Counted from the stretch's first letter, positions 5,531 through 14,522 are shown. The stretch is 36,293 nucleotides of DNA from Solirubrobacteraceae bacterium (GCA_024711025.1 JANJTP010000026.1:1-36293); one strand, 5' to 3'. Notes: generated by a model not told the origin, from the sequence alone. Numbers and translations are program-made.

Positions 5531-7516
5531 ATGGAAGCCGCGACGATCGACATCGCCCACCCACGCTCGGCCGAGCTCGCGCCCACTCCGACGGTCGCCG
5601 AGAAGCGCGTCGGCTGGCTGATGGCCGGCACCGGCCTGGCGCTGTTCCTCCTGATGATGCTGCTCGGCATCACGATGCGCCTCTCGCAGGCCGACGTCGT
5701 GGGGATCTCCGACTCCTGGTACTACCGGCTGCTGACCCTGCACGGCGCGGGGATGCTGGTCGGTGCCCTGCTGGTGATGATGGGCGCGCTCTGGTTCGTG
5801 CTGCGGCCGATCGTCGAGCTGTCGGTCAAGCGGCTGCTCTGGGCGTACGGCTGCATCGTCGGCGGCGCCGTCCTCGTCCTCGTCGCCGCGATCGTCGGCG
5901 GCTTCGCGACCGGCTGGACCTTCCTCTCGCCGCTGCCGTTCTACTCGTCCGGCCAATGGGCGACGTGGGCGACCGCGACGTTCTTCGTCGGCATGGTGCT
6001 CGTCGGCGTCGGCTTCTTCCTCTACTGCATCGAGCTCTTCACGGCGACGACGAGCCGCTACGGCGGGATGTCGCGGGCGCTCGGGATCCCCTACCTGCTC
6101 GGTCGCACCGACGAGGCACCGCCGCCGCAGGTGCTCGCGGCCACCGTCGTCGCATTCGACGGCCTGGTCGCCAGCGCCGGCGGAACGACGATCCTGATCG
6201 CGCTGATCAACCGCACGATCGACGACGGCGTGCTGATCAACGCGCTCTGGGCGAAGAACCTGACGTACTTCTACGGCCACACGATCGCCAACCTGATCAT
6301 CTACCTCGCCGCCGGCGCGATCTACGTACTGGTGCCGCGCTACGCGGGTAGGCCGTGGAAGACGACGAAGCCGCTCGCCGCCGGCTGGCTGGCGACGCTG
6401 CTGTTCGTCCTGATCGCCTTCTCGCACCACCTGTACATGGACTTCGCCCAGCCGGGCTGGGCGCAGTACGTCTCGATGGGCGCCTCGTCCGCGGCGGCGA
6501 TCCCGGTCGCGGTCGTGACGATCTACACCGGGATGATGCTGATCTGGGGGTCGCGCTACCGCTGGACGCTCGCCTCGATGCTGTTCTACCTCGGGTTCCT
6601 GGGCTGGGCGCTCGGCGGCATCGGCGCCGTGCTCGACTCGCTGATCCCGGTCAACTTCAGCCTGCACAACACTCTCTGGGTGCCGGCGCACTTCCACACG
6701 TACCTGCTGACCGGGGTGATGTTCTGGGCCATGGCGTTCGTCGCGCACCTGGCCGAGCGTGCCGCCGGACGCCCGACCCCGCGCATAGCCTCGATCGCCG
6801 CGCCGGTCATGCTCGTCGTCGGCGGCTACATGTTCGTCGGCTCGTGGTACGCCGCGGGCGCCCTCGGCGTCCCGCGCCGATACGCGCTGCACCCGCCGGG
6901 CACGCAGGCATACGACGTGGTCGGATCGATCGGCGCGATCCTCGTGCTGCTCGGGTTCCTCGTCTTCGTGGGCGCGGTGCTGAAGCTCGTCGTCTCCGCG
7001 CGCACCCGCCCGGGTGAGGCGTCCGCGGCGCCGCGCGCCGCCGCCACGCCGCTCGCGCTGGTGCCGCCGGTGCGCACGAGCGCAGGGTTCGCCGCACTCG
7101 CGGGCCTCGCGACCGTCTGCGTCGTCTCGCTTCTGCCCGGTGCCGTCGACCTGGCAACGCGCTCGGCCGAGGCGCACCACCTCGACCACACCGCGCAGTT
7201 CCTGCTCGGCGGCCTGGTCGCCCTGGGCCTGGGCTCGAGGCGCGCCCTGCTCCGACCGATTCCGGCCGGGGGGACGTGGTGGGCGCTCGTGACGGTCGTT
7301 GCGGCGCCGGCCGTGATGCTGCTCGTCATGACGCCCGCGATCTACAAGCCACTTGAGGACCACGACCTCCTCCACCTGCTCTACCACTGGGGGATCATCG
7401 TGCTCGGCCTCGCCACCGGCTGGGCAAGCGTCCGCTTCGGACGAGTCTCGGGAATGGCGATCTTCGTTCTATCCGTGTCGATGGGCGCGGCATTCGCTGG
7501 AGGTGTCGGAGGTTGA
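5531..7516 (+). CDS. heme-copper oxidoreductase subunit I lacking the cross-linked Tyr (candidate NO reductase, NorY-like)
   Basis: A 661-residue polytopic membrane protein, the catalytic subunit. The low-spin haem ligands are His71 (TLHGAG) and His389; the high-spin haem ligand is His387 (VPAHFHT); the copper/non-haem metal ligands are His250 and His299-His300 (FSHHLYMD). In oxygen reductases of families A and B the first metal ligand sits in HPxVY, whose Tyr is covalently linked to the His and needed for O-O cleavage. Here the segment is GHTIAN: Asn254 takes the Tyr position and Pro is Thr. Loss of this Tyr is the hallmark of nitric oxide reductases that evolved from B-family oxidases. The last ~150 residues add several membrane segments and His-rich stretches (AEAHHLDH, HDLLHLLYHWG) beyond the usual B-family length. 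I call it an HCO with high confidence and an NO reductase as a testable inference. Confidence 0.9.
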   Translation: MEAATIDIAHPRSAELAPTPTVAEKRVGWLMAGTGLALFLLMMLLGITMRLSQADVVGISDSWYYRLLTLHGAGMLVGALLVMMGALWFVLRPIVELSVKRLLWAYGCIVGGAVLVLVAAIVGGFATGWTFLSPLPFYSSGQWATWATATFFVGMVLVGVGFFLYCIELFTATTSRYGGMSRALGIPYLLGRTDEAPPPQVLAATVVAFDGLVASAGGTTILIALINRTIDDGVLINALWAKNLTYFYGHTIANLIIYLAAGAIYVLVPRYAGRPWKTTKPLAAGWLATLLFVLIAFSHHLYMDFAQPGWAQYVSMGASSAAAIPVAVVTIYTGMMLIWGSRYRWTLASMLFYLGFLGWALGGIGAVLDSLIPVNFSLHNTLWVPAHFHTYLLTGVMFWAMAFVAHLAERAAGRPTPRIASIAAPVMLVVGGYMFVGSWYAAGALGVPRRYALHPPGTQAYDVVGSIGAILVLLGFLVFVGAVLKLVVSARTRPGEASAAPRAAATPLALVPPVRTSAGFAALAGLATVCVVSLLPGAVDLATRSAEAHHLDHTAQFLLGGLVALGLGSRRALLRPIPAGGTWWALVTVVAAPAVMLLVMTPAIYKPLEDHDLLHLLYHWGIIVLGLATGWASVRFGRVSGMAIFVLSVSMGAAFAGGVGG

Positions 7517-7523
7517 TGTTCAG

Positions 7524-8000
7524 ATGACGGAGGAACCTGTGGAGCCCAAGCAGGAGCTGGCGCCGCCGCCCGACGGCAAGCCCGGTGGCGCCGCGGCATG
7601 GATCTTCGGCGGTTGGATCGGCGCGTTGGTCGCGGTTCTGGTCGTCGCCGCCTGGCTCGTCGGCAAGGACGAGGGCAGGCGCCAGGCTGAGAACGCCGCG
7701 CCCACCCAGGTCGCCACCGCCCCGCCGGCCAAGACCACCGCCAAGCCCGAGCCGGCTGCCCCGGCCGGCCCCGGCAAGCAGCTCTTCGCCACGAAGTGCG
7801 GCAGCTGCCACACGCTGAAGGCGGCGGGGACCAACGGCGCGGTCGGCCCGAGCCTCGACGACCTCCAGCCCGATGCTGCCCTGGTCGAGGCGGCGATCCA
7901 GAACGGCGGCGCCGGATCTGGCGCCATGCCGAAGGGGCTCGCAGCCGGCAACGACGCCAAGCAGATCGCGGACTTCGTCGCGCAGGCGGCCGGCGGGTAG
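7524..8000 (+). CDS. membrane-anchored class I cytochrome c
   Basis: A 158-residue mono-haem cytochrome c. Residues 24-46 form one membrane anchor, 50-84 are an Ala/Pro-rich tether, and the haem domain carries C92-G-S-C95-H96 with Met135 (GAMPKG) as the likely sixth ligand. It should sit outside the membrane and deliver electrons to the CuA of the subunit II encoded upstream. ATG 7524 is used because it is the first in-frame start after the subunit I stop (TGA 7514-7516), with GGAGG 11 bases upstream. The gene ends the operon, followed by a strong terminator at 8029-8053. Confidence 0.9.
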   Translation: MTEEPVEPKQELAPPPDGKPGGAAAWIFGGWIGALVAVLVVAAWLVGKDEGRRQAENAAPTQVATAPPAKTTAKPEPAAPAGPGKQLFATKCGSCHTLKAAGTNGAVGPSLDDLQPDAALVEAAIQNGGAGSGAMPKGLAAGNDAKQIADFVAQAAGG

Positions 8001-8028
8001 CCCGCGACAACCACAAGCTGGTTTGCCT

Positions 8029-8053
8029 CGAACGGCCCGCCGCGGGCCGTTCG
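8029..8053 (+). terminator. intrinsic terminator of the oxidase-like operon
   Basis: CGAACGGCCCG and CGGGCCGTTCG form a perfect 11-bp stem with loop CCG (one more T-A pair flanks it), followed by ACTTTCC. It lies 29 bases after the cytochrome c stop codon and ends the three-gene operon. Confidence 0.75.
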
Positions 8054-8072
8054 ACTTTCCGGGGCGCCGCTC

Positions 8073-8110
8073 CGTGCGAGTCCCGCGCCGCGGCGTGCGA
8101 GTCCCGCGCC
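8073..8110. repeat. 21-nt tandem repeat, two copies
   Basis: CGTGCGAGTCCCGCGCC occurs at 8073-8089 and 8094-8110 (period 21, separated by GCGG), with a third start beginning at 8115. The stretch 8054-8319 between the operon and the transporter contains this repeat and a palindrome at 8136-8149; I see no convincing gene in it. Confidence 0.6.
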
Positions 8111-8135
8111 ACGGCGTCCGGGTGAGTGTGCGCCT

Positions 8136-8149
8136 GCCGACCGGTCGGC
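8136..8149. promoter_or_regulatory. perfect 14-base palindrome, operator-like
   Basis: GCCGACCGGTCGGC is perfectly symmetrical. It lies between the end of the cytochrome operon and the 3' end of the minus-strand transporter, so there is no gene start nearby; it may be a fortuitous GC palindrome or a hairpin for the transporter transcript. Confidence 0.25.
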
Positions 8150-8319
8150 GTGCCGCCATGTGGGGAACGTCGAGGTCGCGGCTTGCCCTCATCACGGCTC
8201 GACCGCGACCACACCGGGAGGGGGTCTTTGCCGATCGGTGCGCATCGTGCGCCGCGAGCTCGACGAAGGCCACGCGACAGCTCGCGTGCGAGCCCCGCAC
8301 GCGGCTCCCGCCGCCCTCC

Positions 8320-9537
8320 CTACCCGGCCGGGACTCGCGCGCTGCGCAGCCCGCGGAGCGCTCCGCGCAGCAGCCCGATCATCGTTCCCACCCAGGCTGC
8401 GAACGCGATCCAGATCATCACGCGCGCGAGGCCCTGCAGCGGTGTGAAGTCCGAGGCGAGCGCGAGGCGGTAGGTCGCCAGCGTGTACATGCCGAGCGGG
8501 AAGACCAGGCTCCAGTACATCGGGTGGTAGCTGAGCGGGTGGCGACAGACGACATGGCGCCAGACGCCGAAGATCACGAGCAGCGGGATCCACCATGTCG
8601 CCCACGCCCACAGGATGAGCGTCGTCCCGTTCACGAACGCGTGCATCTCGAGCAGGAACGGGAGGTCGGGCAGCGTCATGATCAGCGTCGAGCCCGCGTT
8701 GGTGCTGATCGCCGCCGCGCCCATGATCACCCAGAACAGCGGGTTCATGTCAGCGGCCTCGACCCGTGTGAAGAAGATGCGATAGCTGAAGAGCGTGACG
8801 AAGATCCCGTAGAGGACGATGCCGATGCCCCACAGGGCGTAGACGGCGACGAACGCAAGCTGCTCCAGCGAGCCGAGCTCGGGCGCGATACGGCCACCGA
8901 GCAGCGCGAGCGACTCGGTGCCGACGATCGCGATCAGCCAGCCGCCGTGGACGACGTCCGCGCCGCTCTCCCCGTTGATGAACGTGAGCACCGAGAAGCT
9001 GAAGTAGCTCAGCACGACCCACGCGACGAGCGCAACGAGCCACAGCGCGATCGCGATCGTGTTGTAGCCGCGGAGCGCGAGCTGCAGGCCGAGCACGTCG
9101 GTTCCGGCGACGATCGTGAAGAACGAGAAGACCAGCCTCGGGTCGACGAGATCGGCCCACAGCCGCCGCCAGTGGCGCAGCGCGCGGGCCACCGTCGCCG
9201 CCACGAGCAGCGGGTAGGCGATGAGGTTCACGACGAGCAGGGCGTCGGAGAGCGCTCGATGGTCGAGGAAGAAGAAGGCGTTCGAGACGATCCCCGTCGC
9301 CATCACGAGCGCGAAGTAGCCCGGGTAGAGCGAGCGGACACCGGCGTCGATCGAGCCGCTCACGGTGCGCTTGCCGCTCACTGTGCGCCGCGCCGGCGTG
9401 TGGTCGCCGCCGTCCGCGCCGTCCGGCGCGTCGGAGGCTCCCCCTCCCGCTGCCTTCCCGCCGACGGTGTAGCCGGCAGCGCGCCCCTGGGTCGTCATCG
9501 AGGGCGCGATGCTACCCCCGAGAGCAGCCCCCGACAT
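8320..9537 (-). CDS. TDT/SLAC1-family transporter (TehA-like, C4-dicarboxylate/anion)
   Basis: About 405 residues with roughly ten hydrophobic helices in the tellurite-resistance/dicarboxylate transporter (SLAC1, TehA, Mae1) fold. The domain opens at YPGYFALVMATGIVSN, the conserved first helix of the family, and continues with FSFSVLTF and FWVIMGAAAISTNAG. Members pass malate, sulfite, chloride or nitrate; the substrate here is unknown. The first ~60 residues are Gly/Ala-rich and probably disordered. I prefer ATG 9537, which has AGGTG about nine bases upstream; GTG 9549 and ATG 9498 are alternatives. It ends toward the cytochrome operon (convergent) and follows PanD on the same strand with a gap of about 40 bases in which PanD ends at 9580. 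Confidence 0.85.
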   Translation of the reverse strand: MSGAALGGSIAPSMTTQGRAAGYTVGGKAAGGGASDAPDGADGGDHTPARRTVSGKRTVSGSIDAGVRSLYPGYFALVMATGIVSNAFFFLDHRALSDALLVVNLIAYPLLVAATVARALRHWRRLWADLVDPRLVFSFFTIVAGTDVLGLQLALRGYNTIAIALWLVALVAWVVLSYFSFSVLTFINGESGADVVHGGWLIAIVGTESLALLGGRIAPELGSLEQLAFVAVYALWGIGIVLYGIFVTLFSYRIFFTRVEAADMNPLFWVIMGAAAISTNAGSTLIMTLPDLPFLLEMHAFVNGTTLILWAWATWWIPLLVIFGVWRHVVCRHPLSYHPMYWSLVFPLGMYTLATYRLALASDFTPLQGLARVMIWIAFAAWVGTMIGLLRGALRGLRSARVPAG

Positions 9538-9579
9538 GCGGCGAATCACCTACGCCGCTGCGGAGGATCACGGCCGCCG

Positions 9580-9963
9580 TCAGGCCACGAGCACACCCGG
9601 GTCGCTGCCGATCTCGAGCACCCGGTTGGTCCCGGCCTCGACGTGCACGATCGTCGGCTCGCGCCGTTCGAGCTCCGCCTCGTCGTACTGCCCGTAGCTG
9701 ATGACGATGATCGTGTCGCCGCGCTGCACCAGGCGCGCGGCGGCGCCGTTGACCTTCATCTCGCCGCTTCCCGGCTCGCCCGCGATCGTGTACGTCTCGA
9801 ACCGCTGCCCGTTGTCGACGTCGACCACGTGCACCAGCTCGCCAGGGAGGATGTCGGCCCCGGCGAGCAGCTCCGAGTCGACCGTCAGCGAGCCGACGTA
9901 ATGCAGGTCGCAGTCGGTGACCGTCGCGCGGTGGATCTTGCTCTTCAGCATCGTGCGCAGCAT
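9580..9963 (-). CDS. panD: aspartate 1-decarboxylase precursor
   Basis: A 127-residue pyruvoyl enzyme that makes beta-alanine from L-aspartate for pantothenate and CoA synthesis in the cytoplasm. The start [16 protein letters not shown] is the standard PanD N-terminus, so ATG 9963 is used and not the longer frame reaching 10005. The self-cleavage site Gly24-Ser25 (HYVGSLTVD) is intact, so the chain should split into a 24-residue beta chain and a pyruvoyl-capped alpha chain. Length equals that of known PanD. No other pantothenate genes are nearby. The gene is divergent from the calcium-repeat protein at 10191, with a small hairpin (CCGGAC/GTCCGG, 10010-10025) in the 227-base gap. Confidence 0.95.
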   Translation of the reverse strand: MLRTMLKSKIHRATVTDCDLHYVGSLTVDSELLAGADILPGELVHVVDVDNGQRFETYTIAGEPGSGEMKVNGAAARLVQRGDTIIVISYGQYDEAELERREPTIVHVEAGTNRVLEIGSDPGVLVA

Positions 9964-10190
9964 CAGCCGACATTGTGACGCGCGCAGCGAAGCGCGAAAC
10001 CGCAACCCCCCGGACGGGGGTCCGGCGGGGTGGCTTTCGTAGGCTGGGAGACACCACCCCGCCCAGCGGCGACCACGCCGGCGAGCCCGTCGCGGCGAAC
10101 ATCCGTCGAGTCGCTGATCGCGGGCCGCCCCTCCGGGCCGATGATGCCGGTGGCGCCGCGTCGTCCGGCAACGCTCCGTCCACCGACCCG

Positions 10191-11429
10191 ATGCCCGAGC
10201 GGATCACCCACACAGCCGACTCACGCCGCACGCTCGCCGTCCTGCTGCTTGCCGCCGCGCTCGTCGTCGTCGTCCCGGTCCCACCGGCGCTCGCCGCGAC
10301 CTCGAGCGTCCGCGTCATGCGCGGGACACCCGGCGGCGACCGGATCAGCGTGCCGGCGGGACGCGTCGCCCAGGTGTTCGGCGACGGCGGCGCGGACCGG
10401 ATCGTCGGCGGCGCCGGGGCCGACGAGCTCCACGGCGAGGAGGGCCCGGACCGGATCGTCGGCCGCGGCGGCGACGACGCGATCACCGGCGGCTCCGGCG
10501 GCGACCGACTCCGGGGCGGTGCCGGCCACGACTCGCTCGACGGCGGATTCGGCCACGACTCGCTGAGCGGCGGCACGGGCGACGACCGGCTCGACGGCGG
10601 CGCGGCACCCGACCGGCTCGTCGGCGGTCCCGGCAACGACGTCATCCACGGCGGCAACGCGAGCGACGTCATCGACGGTGGCCCCGGGGACGACGAGATC
10701 TTCAGCGACAGCAGCGCCGACAGGATCGATGCCGGCGAGGGGGACGACGTCGTCCACGTCAACAACGGCACCGCGGTGCACTCGGTCGACTGCGGTCCGG
10801 GCGAAGACACGATCTACGTCAACCCGGTCGGCGAGCCGGCCGGGTACGCGAACCGAGCCGCCCTGCGCAGGGGCCTGATCCGGGGCTGCGAGCACGTGAT
10901 CGCCGAGTCGGCTCCGCCGCCGCCGCCGAACGCCGGGGTCAAGCGGATGGCAGGCGATCGCGGGCACACCCTTCACGGAACCGACCGCGACGACAACCTG
11001 CTGGGGGCTGCCGGCCCAGACATCGTCTGGGGCCGTGGCGGCGCCGACGTGATCTGGGGCAACTACCACCCGACCGGCCCGAGCCGCGGCCTCGACCGGC
11101 TGTTCGGCGGCGACGGGAACGACGAGATCTTCGGCAGCCGCGGCGCCAACCGCATCGACGGCGGCACAGGCGACGACCGGATCAACGGCGGCGAGCGCTC
11201 GAATCGAATCGACGGCGGCGAGGGCGACGACAGGATTCGTCTGCGCGGCCGGGGACCGAACACCGTGGACGGCGGTCCGGGGAACGACACGATCCTGGCC
11301 TACGGGAGCGGACGGGCGTTCGTGCGGTGCGGTCCGGGAGCCGACACGGTGATGATCGGCTTCAACCGGCTGATCCGCTGGTCGTCCGACTGCGAGAGCG
11401 TCAGCCACCGCTACACGACGCGCCGGTAG
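10191..11429 (+). CDS. secreted two-block RTX-like calcium-repeat protein
   Basis: About 412 residues. The N-terminus has Arg residues, a hydrophobic run [14 protein letters not shown] and an ALA-A cleavage site near residue 35, a Sec signal peptide, so ATG 10191 fits better than upstream starts. Two blocks of GGxGxDx-type nonapeptide repeats follow (about 54-205 and 263-385), joined by a Pro-rich linker (242-246). Such repeats wind into a parallel beta-roll binding Ca2+ between turns; the protein is probably extracellular. Each block ends with the same pattern, a CGPGxDT turn and then a second Cys in CExV (Cys201/Cys233 and Cys390/Cys401), which suggests a disulfide-closed cap. No enzyme domain is visible, so this is a structural or surface protein of unknown task. 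The coding DNA is itself internally repetitive. Confidence 0.8.
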   Translation: MPERITHTADSRRTLAVLLLAAALVVVVPVPPALAATSSVRVMRGTPGGDRISVPAGRVAQVFGDGGADRIVGGAGADELHGEEGPDRIVGRGGDDAITGGSGGDRLRGGAGHDSLDGGFGHDSLSGGTGDDRLDGGAAPDRLVGGPGNDVIHGGNASDVIDGGPGDDEIFSDSSADRIDAGEGDDVVHVNNGTAVHSVDCGPGEDTIYVNPVGEPAGYANRAALRRGLIRGCEHVIAESAPPPPPNAGVKRMAGDRGHTLHGTDRDDNLLGAAGPDIVWGRGGADVIWGNYHPTGPSRGLDRLFGGDGNDEIFGSRGANRIDGGTGDDRINGGERSNRIDGGEGDDRIRLRGRGPNTVDGGPGNDTILAYGSGRAFVRCGPGADTVMIGFNRLIRWSSDCESVSHRYTTRR

Positions 11430-11459
11430 CCGCCGGGTCGCCTGCGCATTCGCAGCGGC

Positions 11460-11499
11460 GCGCGGGCTCGCCGCGCGGGCTCGCCGTGCGGGCTCCGCC
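11460..11499. repeat. 13-nt tandem repeat, two exact copies and one variant
   Basis: GCGCGGGCTCGCC at 11460-11472 and 11473-11485, then a variant GTGCGGGCTCCGCC to 11499. It lies in the 130-base gap between the convergent ends of the calcium-repeat protein and MsrA. Confidence 0.6.
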
Positions 11500-11559
11500 G
11501 TGCAGGCCCGCAAACGTGAGGCCGCGCATCGGTCGTCGTCGCGCGGCTCTGCGACCGCT

Positions 11560-12225
11560 TCAGCTCGCGGGGACCCCGGCTCCGGCCGGGCAGCTCACGC
11601 CGGTGCCGCCCAGGCCGCAGTAGCCGCCCGGGTTCTTGTGCAGGTACTGCTGGTGGTACTCCTCGGCGTAGAAGAACGGCTCCCGCTCGATGATCTCGGT
11701 CGTGATCTCGCCATGGTCGACGGTGTCGAGGGCCGCCTGGTAGCGCTCGCGTGAGAGCTCGGCCGCGGCTCGCTGCTCGGGCCCGTCCACGTAGATCGCC
11801 GAGCGGTACTGGGTGCCGACGTCGTTGCCCTGGCGCATCCCCTGGGTCGGGTCATGAGCCTCCCAGAAGATCCGCAGCAGCTCCTCGTATCCGACGCGCT
11901 CGGGATCGAAGACGACGAGCACGGCCTCGGCATGCCCCGTCCGCCCCGAGCAGACCTCCTCGTACGTCGGGTTGGGAGTGGGCCCACCGGTGTAGCCGAC
12001 CGCGGTGCTCACGATCCCGGGCGCTCGCCAGAAGACTCGCTCGGCACCCCAGAAGCAGCCGAGCGCGAAGATCGCCGTGCGCGTCCCGTCGGGGAACGGC
12101 GACCGAATCGGCGTACCGAGCACGGCGTGGACCTCCGGGATGCCCGGCAGCTCTCCTGCGCGCCCGGGCAGCGCCTCCTCGGCACTCGGCAGACGCAGCT
12201 TGGCGGCCATGCGCTCCGGGAACAT
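11560..12225 (-). CDS. msrA: peptide-methionine (S)-S-oxide reductase
   Basis: A 221-residue MsrA, which reduces the S-epimer of methionine sulfoxide in proteins using thioredoxin. The catalytic Cys57 is in GCFWG, followed by the family features TAVGYTGG and [16 protein letters not shown], and the C-terminal [14 protein letters not shown] carries the resolving cysteines. ATG 12225 is chosen because GAGGAGG lies about eight bases upstream; the open frame extends further but without coding features. The ~50-residue N-terminal extension is like that of E. coli MsrA. It diverges from the M29 aminopeptidase at 12377. Confidence 0.95.
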   Translation of the reverse strand: MFPERMAAKLRLPSAEEALPGRAGELPGIPEVHAVLGTPIRSPFPDGTRTAIFALGCFWGAERVFWRAPGIVSTAVGYTGGPTPNPTYEEVCSGRTGHAEAVLVVFDPERVGYEELLRIFWEAHDPTQGMRQGNDVGTQYRSAIYVDGPEQRAAAELSRERYQAALDTVDHGEITTEIIEREPFFYAEEYHQQYLHKNPGGYCGLGGTGVSCPAGAGVPAS

Positions 12226-12376
12226 GTGTCGGTCCTCCTCGTGGCGGGTCGCGGGAACGGCGTCGATTCCACGATACGCGCTTGTTCCCGTCGTGGCGCG
12301 AGCCCACGGGAGCCGAGGCGCCCCGCGCACGATCTGCCCACCGTCGCGAAGCGGCCCGTCGATAGGCTCACGCGCC

Positions 12377-13618
12377 ATGGCCAGCCAGGCGGGCTTCGAC
12401 CCCACGACGCAGACCGGCTTCGACGCCACGACGCTCGAGCGCTTCGCCGATCTGCTGATCGGATTCGGGGCGAACGTCCAGTCCGGTCAGATCGTCGCCA
12501 TCGGCGGCGAGATCGGCAAGGAGGAGGCGGTCCGCGCGCTCGCCGACAGCGCCTACCGGCACGGCGCGCGGTTCGTCGACGCGACGTACTTCGACCTTCA
12601 TGTGAAGCGGTCGCGGATCCTCCACGCCGCCGAGGACACGCTCGACTTCGTGCCTTCGTGGTACGGGGAGCGGATCCTCGAGCTCGGCGCGCAGCGCTGC
12701 GCGAGGGTCAGCCTGAGCGGACCGGTCGCGCCGGGCCTGCTCGACGACCTCGACCCCGCGCGCGCCGGCCGCGACCAGCTCCCGTTCGTGCGCGAGTCGG
12801 GCAGGGTCGTCAACGACGCGACGACGAACTGGTCGATCGGGCCCTGCCCGAGCCGGCCGTGGGCGGCGCTCGTGCATCCCGGGCTGGGCGAGGACGAGGC
12901 GCTCGCCCGGCTCGTCGGCGAGCTGACGCACGTCCTGCGGCTCGACGAGGACGATCCGGTCGCCGCCTGGCGGGCGCGATCGGACGCGCTCGTCGCCGCC
13001 GCCCGGCGGATCACCGAGCCGCGCTTCGACGCCCTGCGCTTCACCGGACCGGGCACCGATCTCACCGTCGGCCTGCTCTCCTCCAGCCGCTTCATGGCCG
13101 CCCGCTTCGAGACGGTCGAAGGGGTCCGGCACATGCCCAACGTGCCCAGCGAGGAGATCTTCACGACCCCCGACCCGCGGCGCGCCGACGGCGTCGTGCG
13201 CGCGACCAAGCCGCTTTCGATCGGCGGCTCGATCATCCGCGGCCTCGAGGTCGAGTTCCAGGGCGGGCGCGCGGTGCGGATCGACGCGGACGAGAACGCC
13301 GAGGTGCTGCGCGGCTACGCGGCCAAGGACGACGGCGCAGCTCGGCTCGGCGAGGTCGCGCTCGTCGACCGGGAGGGCCGGATCGGCAAGCTCGGCACGA
13401 CGTTCTTCGACACGCTGCTCGACGAGAACGCCGCGAGCCACGTCGCGCTCGGCTCCGCGTACGCGATGTGCCTCGACGACGAGGCCGACCACTCGCGGAT
13501 GAACGAGAGCCAGATCCACGTCGACTTCATGATCGGCTCCGACGAGGTCGCCGTCGACGGGCTCGCCGCGAACGGCTCGAGCGTGCCGCTGCTGCGCGGC
13601 GGCGCCTGGCAGGTCTGA
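12377..13618 (+). CDS. M29-family aminopeptidase (thermophilic aminopeptidase)
   Basis: A 413-residue cytoplasmic metallo-aminopeptidase of family M29 (AmpS/AmpT/PepS). The dinuclear-metal ligands can be placed by spacing: Glu260 ([11 protein letters not shown]), Glu326 (GEVALV), His355 ([10 protein letters not shown] with Tyr362), and His381/Asp383 ([13 protein letters not shown]). Length equals the family norm. ATG 12377 begins a short polar leader before [16 protein letters not shown], the usual N-terminal segment. The gene is monocistronic and ends 21 bases from the convergent DedA gene. Confidence 0.92.
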   Translation: MASQAGFDPTTQTGFDATTLERFADLLIGFGANVQSGQIVAIGGEIGKEEAVRALADSAYRHGARFVDATYFDLHVKRSRILHAAEDTLDFVPSWYGERILELGAQRCARVSLSGPVAPGLLDDLDPARAGRDQLPFVRESGRVVNDATTNWSIGPCPSRPWAALVHPGLGEDEALARLVGELTHVLRLDEDDPVAAWRARSDALVAAARRITEPRFDALRFTGPGTDLTVGLLSSSRFMAARFETVEGVRHMPNVPSEEIFTTPDPRRADGVVRATKPLSIGGSIIRGLEVEFQGGRAVRIDADENAEVLRGYAAKDDGAARLGEVALVDREGRIGKLGTTFFDTLLDENAASHVALGSAYAMCLDDEADHSRMNESQIHVDFMIGSDEVAVDGLAANGSSVPLLRGGAWQV

Positions 13619-13639
13619 GGCGCCGGCCGCCGCAGCCGC

Positions 13640-14320
13640 TCAGCCGTTCGCCGCGTCGTCGGCGCCAGCGGCCTCAGGGCGTGTGCGCCGGCGCCACCAC
13701 CACAGACCGCCCAGGAGCGTGAGGGCGACCATGACGACGAGCAGCGCGGGCGTGCTGAACGTCCCGACGACCTCGCCGACCCGCTCCCATTCAGCCCCCA
13801 TCAGCCAGCCGGCGCCGATCAGCGCCGAGTTCCAGATGAGCGTGCCGATCAGCGTCAGGCCGATGTAGAGGGGGCGCGACATGCGCAAGAGCCCGGCGGG
13901 CAGCGAGACGAGGCTGCGCACGCCCGGGATGCAGCGCCCGACCAGAACGACGATCGGCCCGCGCCGCGCGAACCAGCTCTCGGCCCGCTCGATCTGCTGC
14001 GGGCCGACGCGCAGCAGGCGCCCGTAGCGCAGCGCGAATGGCCGCCCACCCTTGCGCGAGAGCTCGTAGAGCAGGATCGAGCCGCCGACCGAGCCGATGG
14101 CGCTGGCCAGGAGCACGAGCGGGAAGCCGAGATCGCCGGTCGACACCAGGAAGCCCGCGAGCGGCAGGACCAGCTCCGACGGGATCGGCGGAAAAACGTT
14201 CTCGGCGAACATCAGCAGTGCCAGCCCGAGGAGGCCGAGATCGGCAAGGATCTCCTGCACCAACCCCGTGGGGGCGGGCGTCGCGAAAGCGCCGATCATC
14301 CGCGTGGAGGGTAGGGCCAT
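13640..14320 (-). CDS. DedA-family membrane protein
   Basis: A 226-residue inner-membrane protein of the DedA/VTT family, related to scramblases that return undecaprenyl phosphate or phosphatidylethanolamine across the membrane. Conserved features are ENVFPPIPSE with LPLAGFL near the N-terminus and GRCIPGVRSLVSLPAG in the middle, a re-entrant loop signature. About four further hydrophobic segments follow. The C-terminal tail is short and charged. ATG 14320 has GGAG five bases upstream. It points away from the tRNA gene. Which lipid it moves cannot be told. Confidence 0.9.
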   Translation of the reverse strand: MALPSTRMIGAFATPAPTGLVQEILADLGLLGLALLMFAENVFPPIPSELVLPLAGFLVSTGDLGFPLVLLASAIGSVGGSILLYELSRKGGRPFALRYGRLLRVGPQQIERAESWFARRGPIVVLVGRCIPGVRSLVSLPAGLLRMSRPLYIGLTLIGTLIWNSALIGAGWLMGAEWERVGEVVGTFSTPALLVVMVALTLLGGLWWWRRRTRPEAAGADDAANG

Positions 14321-14408
14321 GCTCCGCCGGCAAGGATCACCGAAGCGACGGGGCGCGGCCGGCGGGCGCCGCGGCGAAGGCGCCGCTACCCTTCGCAGCC
14401 CGCCCGCT

Positions 14409-14498
14409 GGAGAGGTGCCGGAGCGGTTGAACGGGCGCGACTGGAAATCGCGTAACGGGCGTCAAGCTCGTTCGAGGGTTCGAATCCCTCCCTCTCCG
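14409..14498 (+). tRNA. tRNA-Ser (anticodon GGA)
   Basis: A 90-base class II tRNA. Acceptor arms GGAGAGG (14409-14415) and CCTCTCC (14491-14497) pair fully, discriminator G14498; anticodon stem CGCGA/TCGCG with loop CTGGAAA, anticodon GGA at 14443-14445 reading UCC/UCU; T arm GAGGG-TTCGAAT-CCCTC. The long variable arm fits Ser. CCA is not encoded. Confidence 0.95.
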
Positions 14499-14522
14499 TC
14501 ACTTGATCCTCATGCGACCCCG

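Noticed and set aside
4853-7387. 844-codon open frame on the minus strand opposite the heme-copper operon
   Set aside because: Product is Arg/Asp/Glu/His repeats of the GC-skewed shadow of the plus-strand genes; no fold, and the plus-strand frames contain complete HCO motifs.
5531-7516. Subunit I as cbb3 (C-family) oxidase or classic cNOR/qNOR
   Set aside because: CuA subunit II is present, the haem ligand pair is HFH in the B-family form, and the Glu pattern of cNOR/qNOR (e.g. HLWVEGV) is absent.
8160-8447. 95-codon plus-strand frame after the cytochrome operon
   Set aside because: Overlaps the end of the transporter, Arg/Ala-rich, no ribosome site, no conserved pattern.
7873-9978. 701-codon plus-strand frame across the transporter region
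   Set aside because: Low-complexity Arg-rich shadow of the minus-strand TDT and PanD genes.
9963-10190. Upstream starts of the calcium-repeat protein (72 extra codons from 9975)
   Set aside because: They would bury the signal peptide and overlap the promoter region of panD; ATG 10191 places the signal peptide at the N-terminus.
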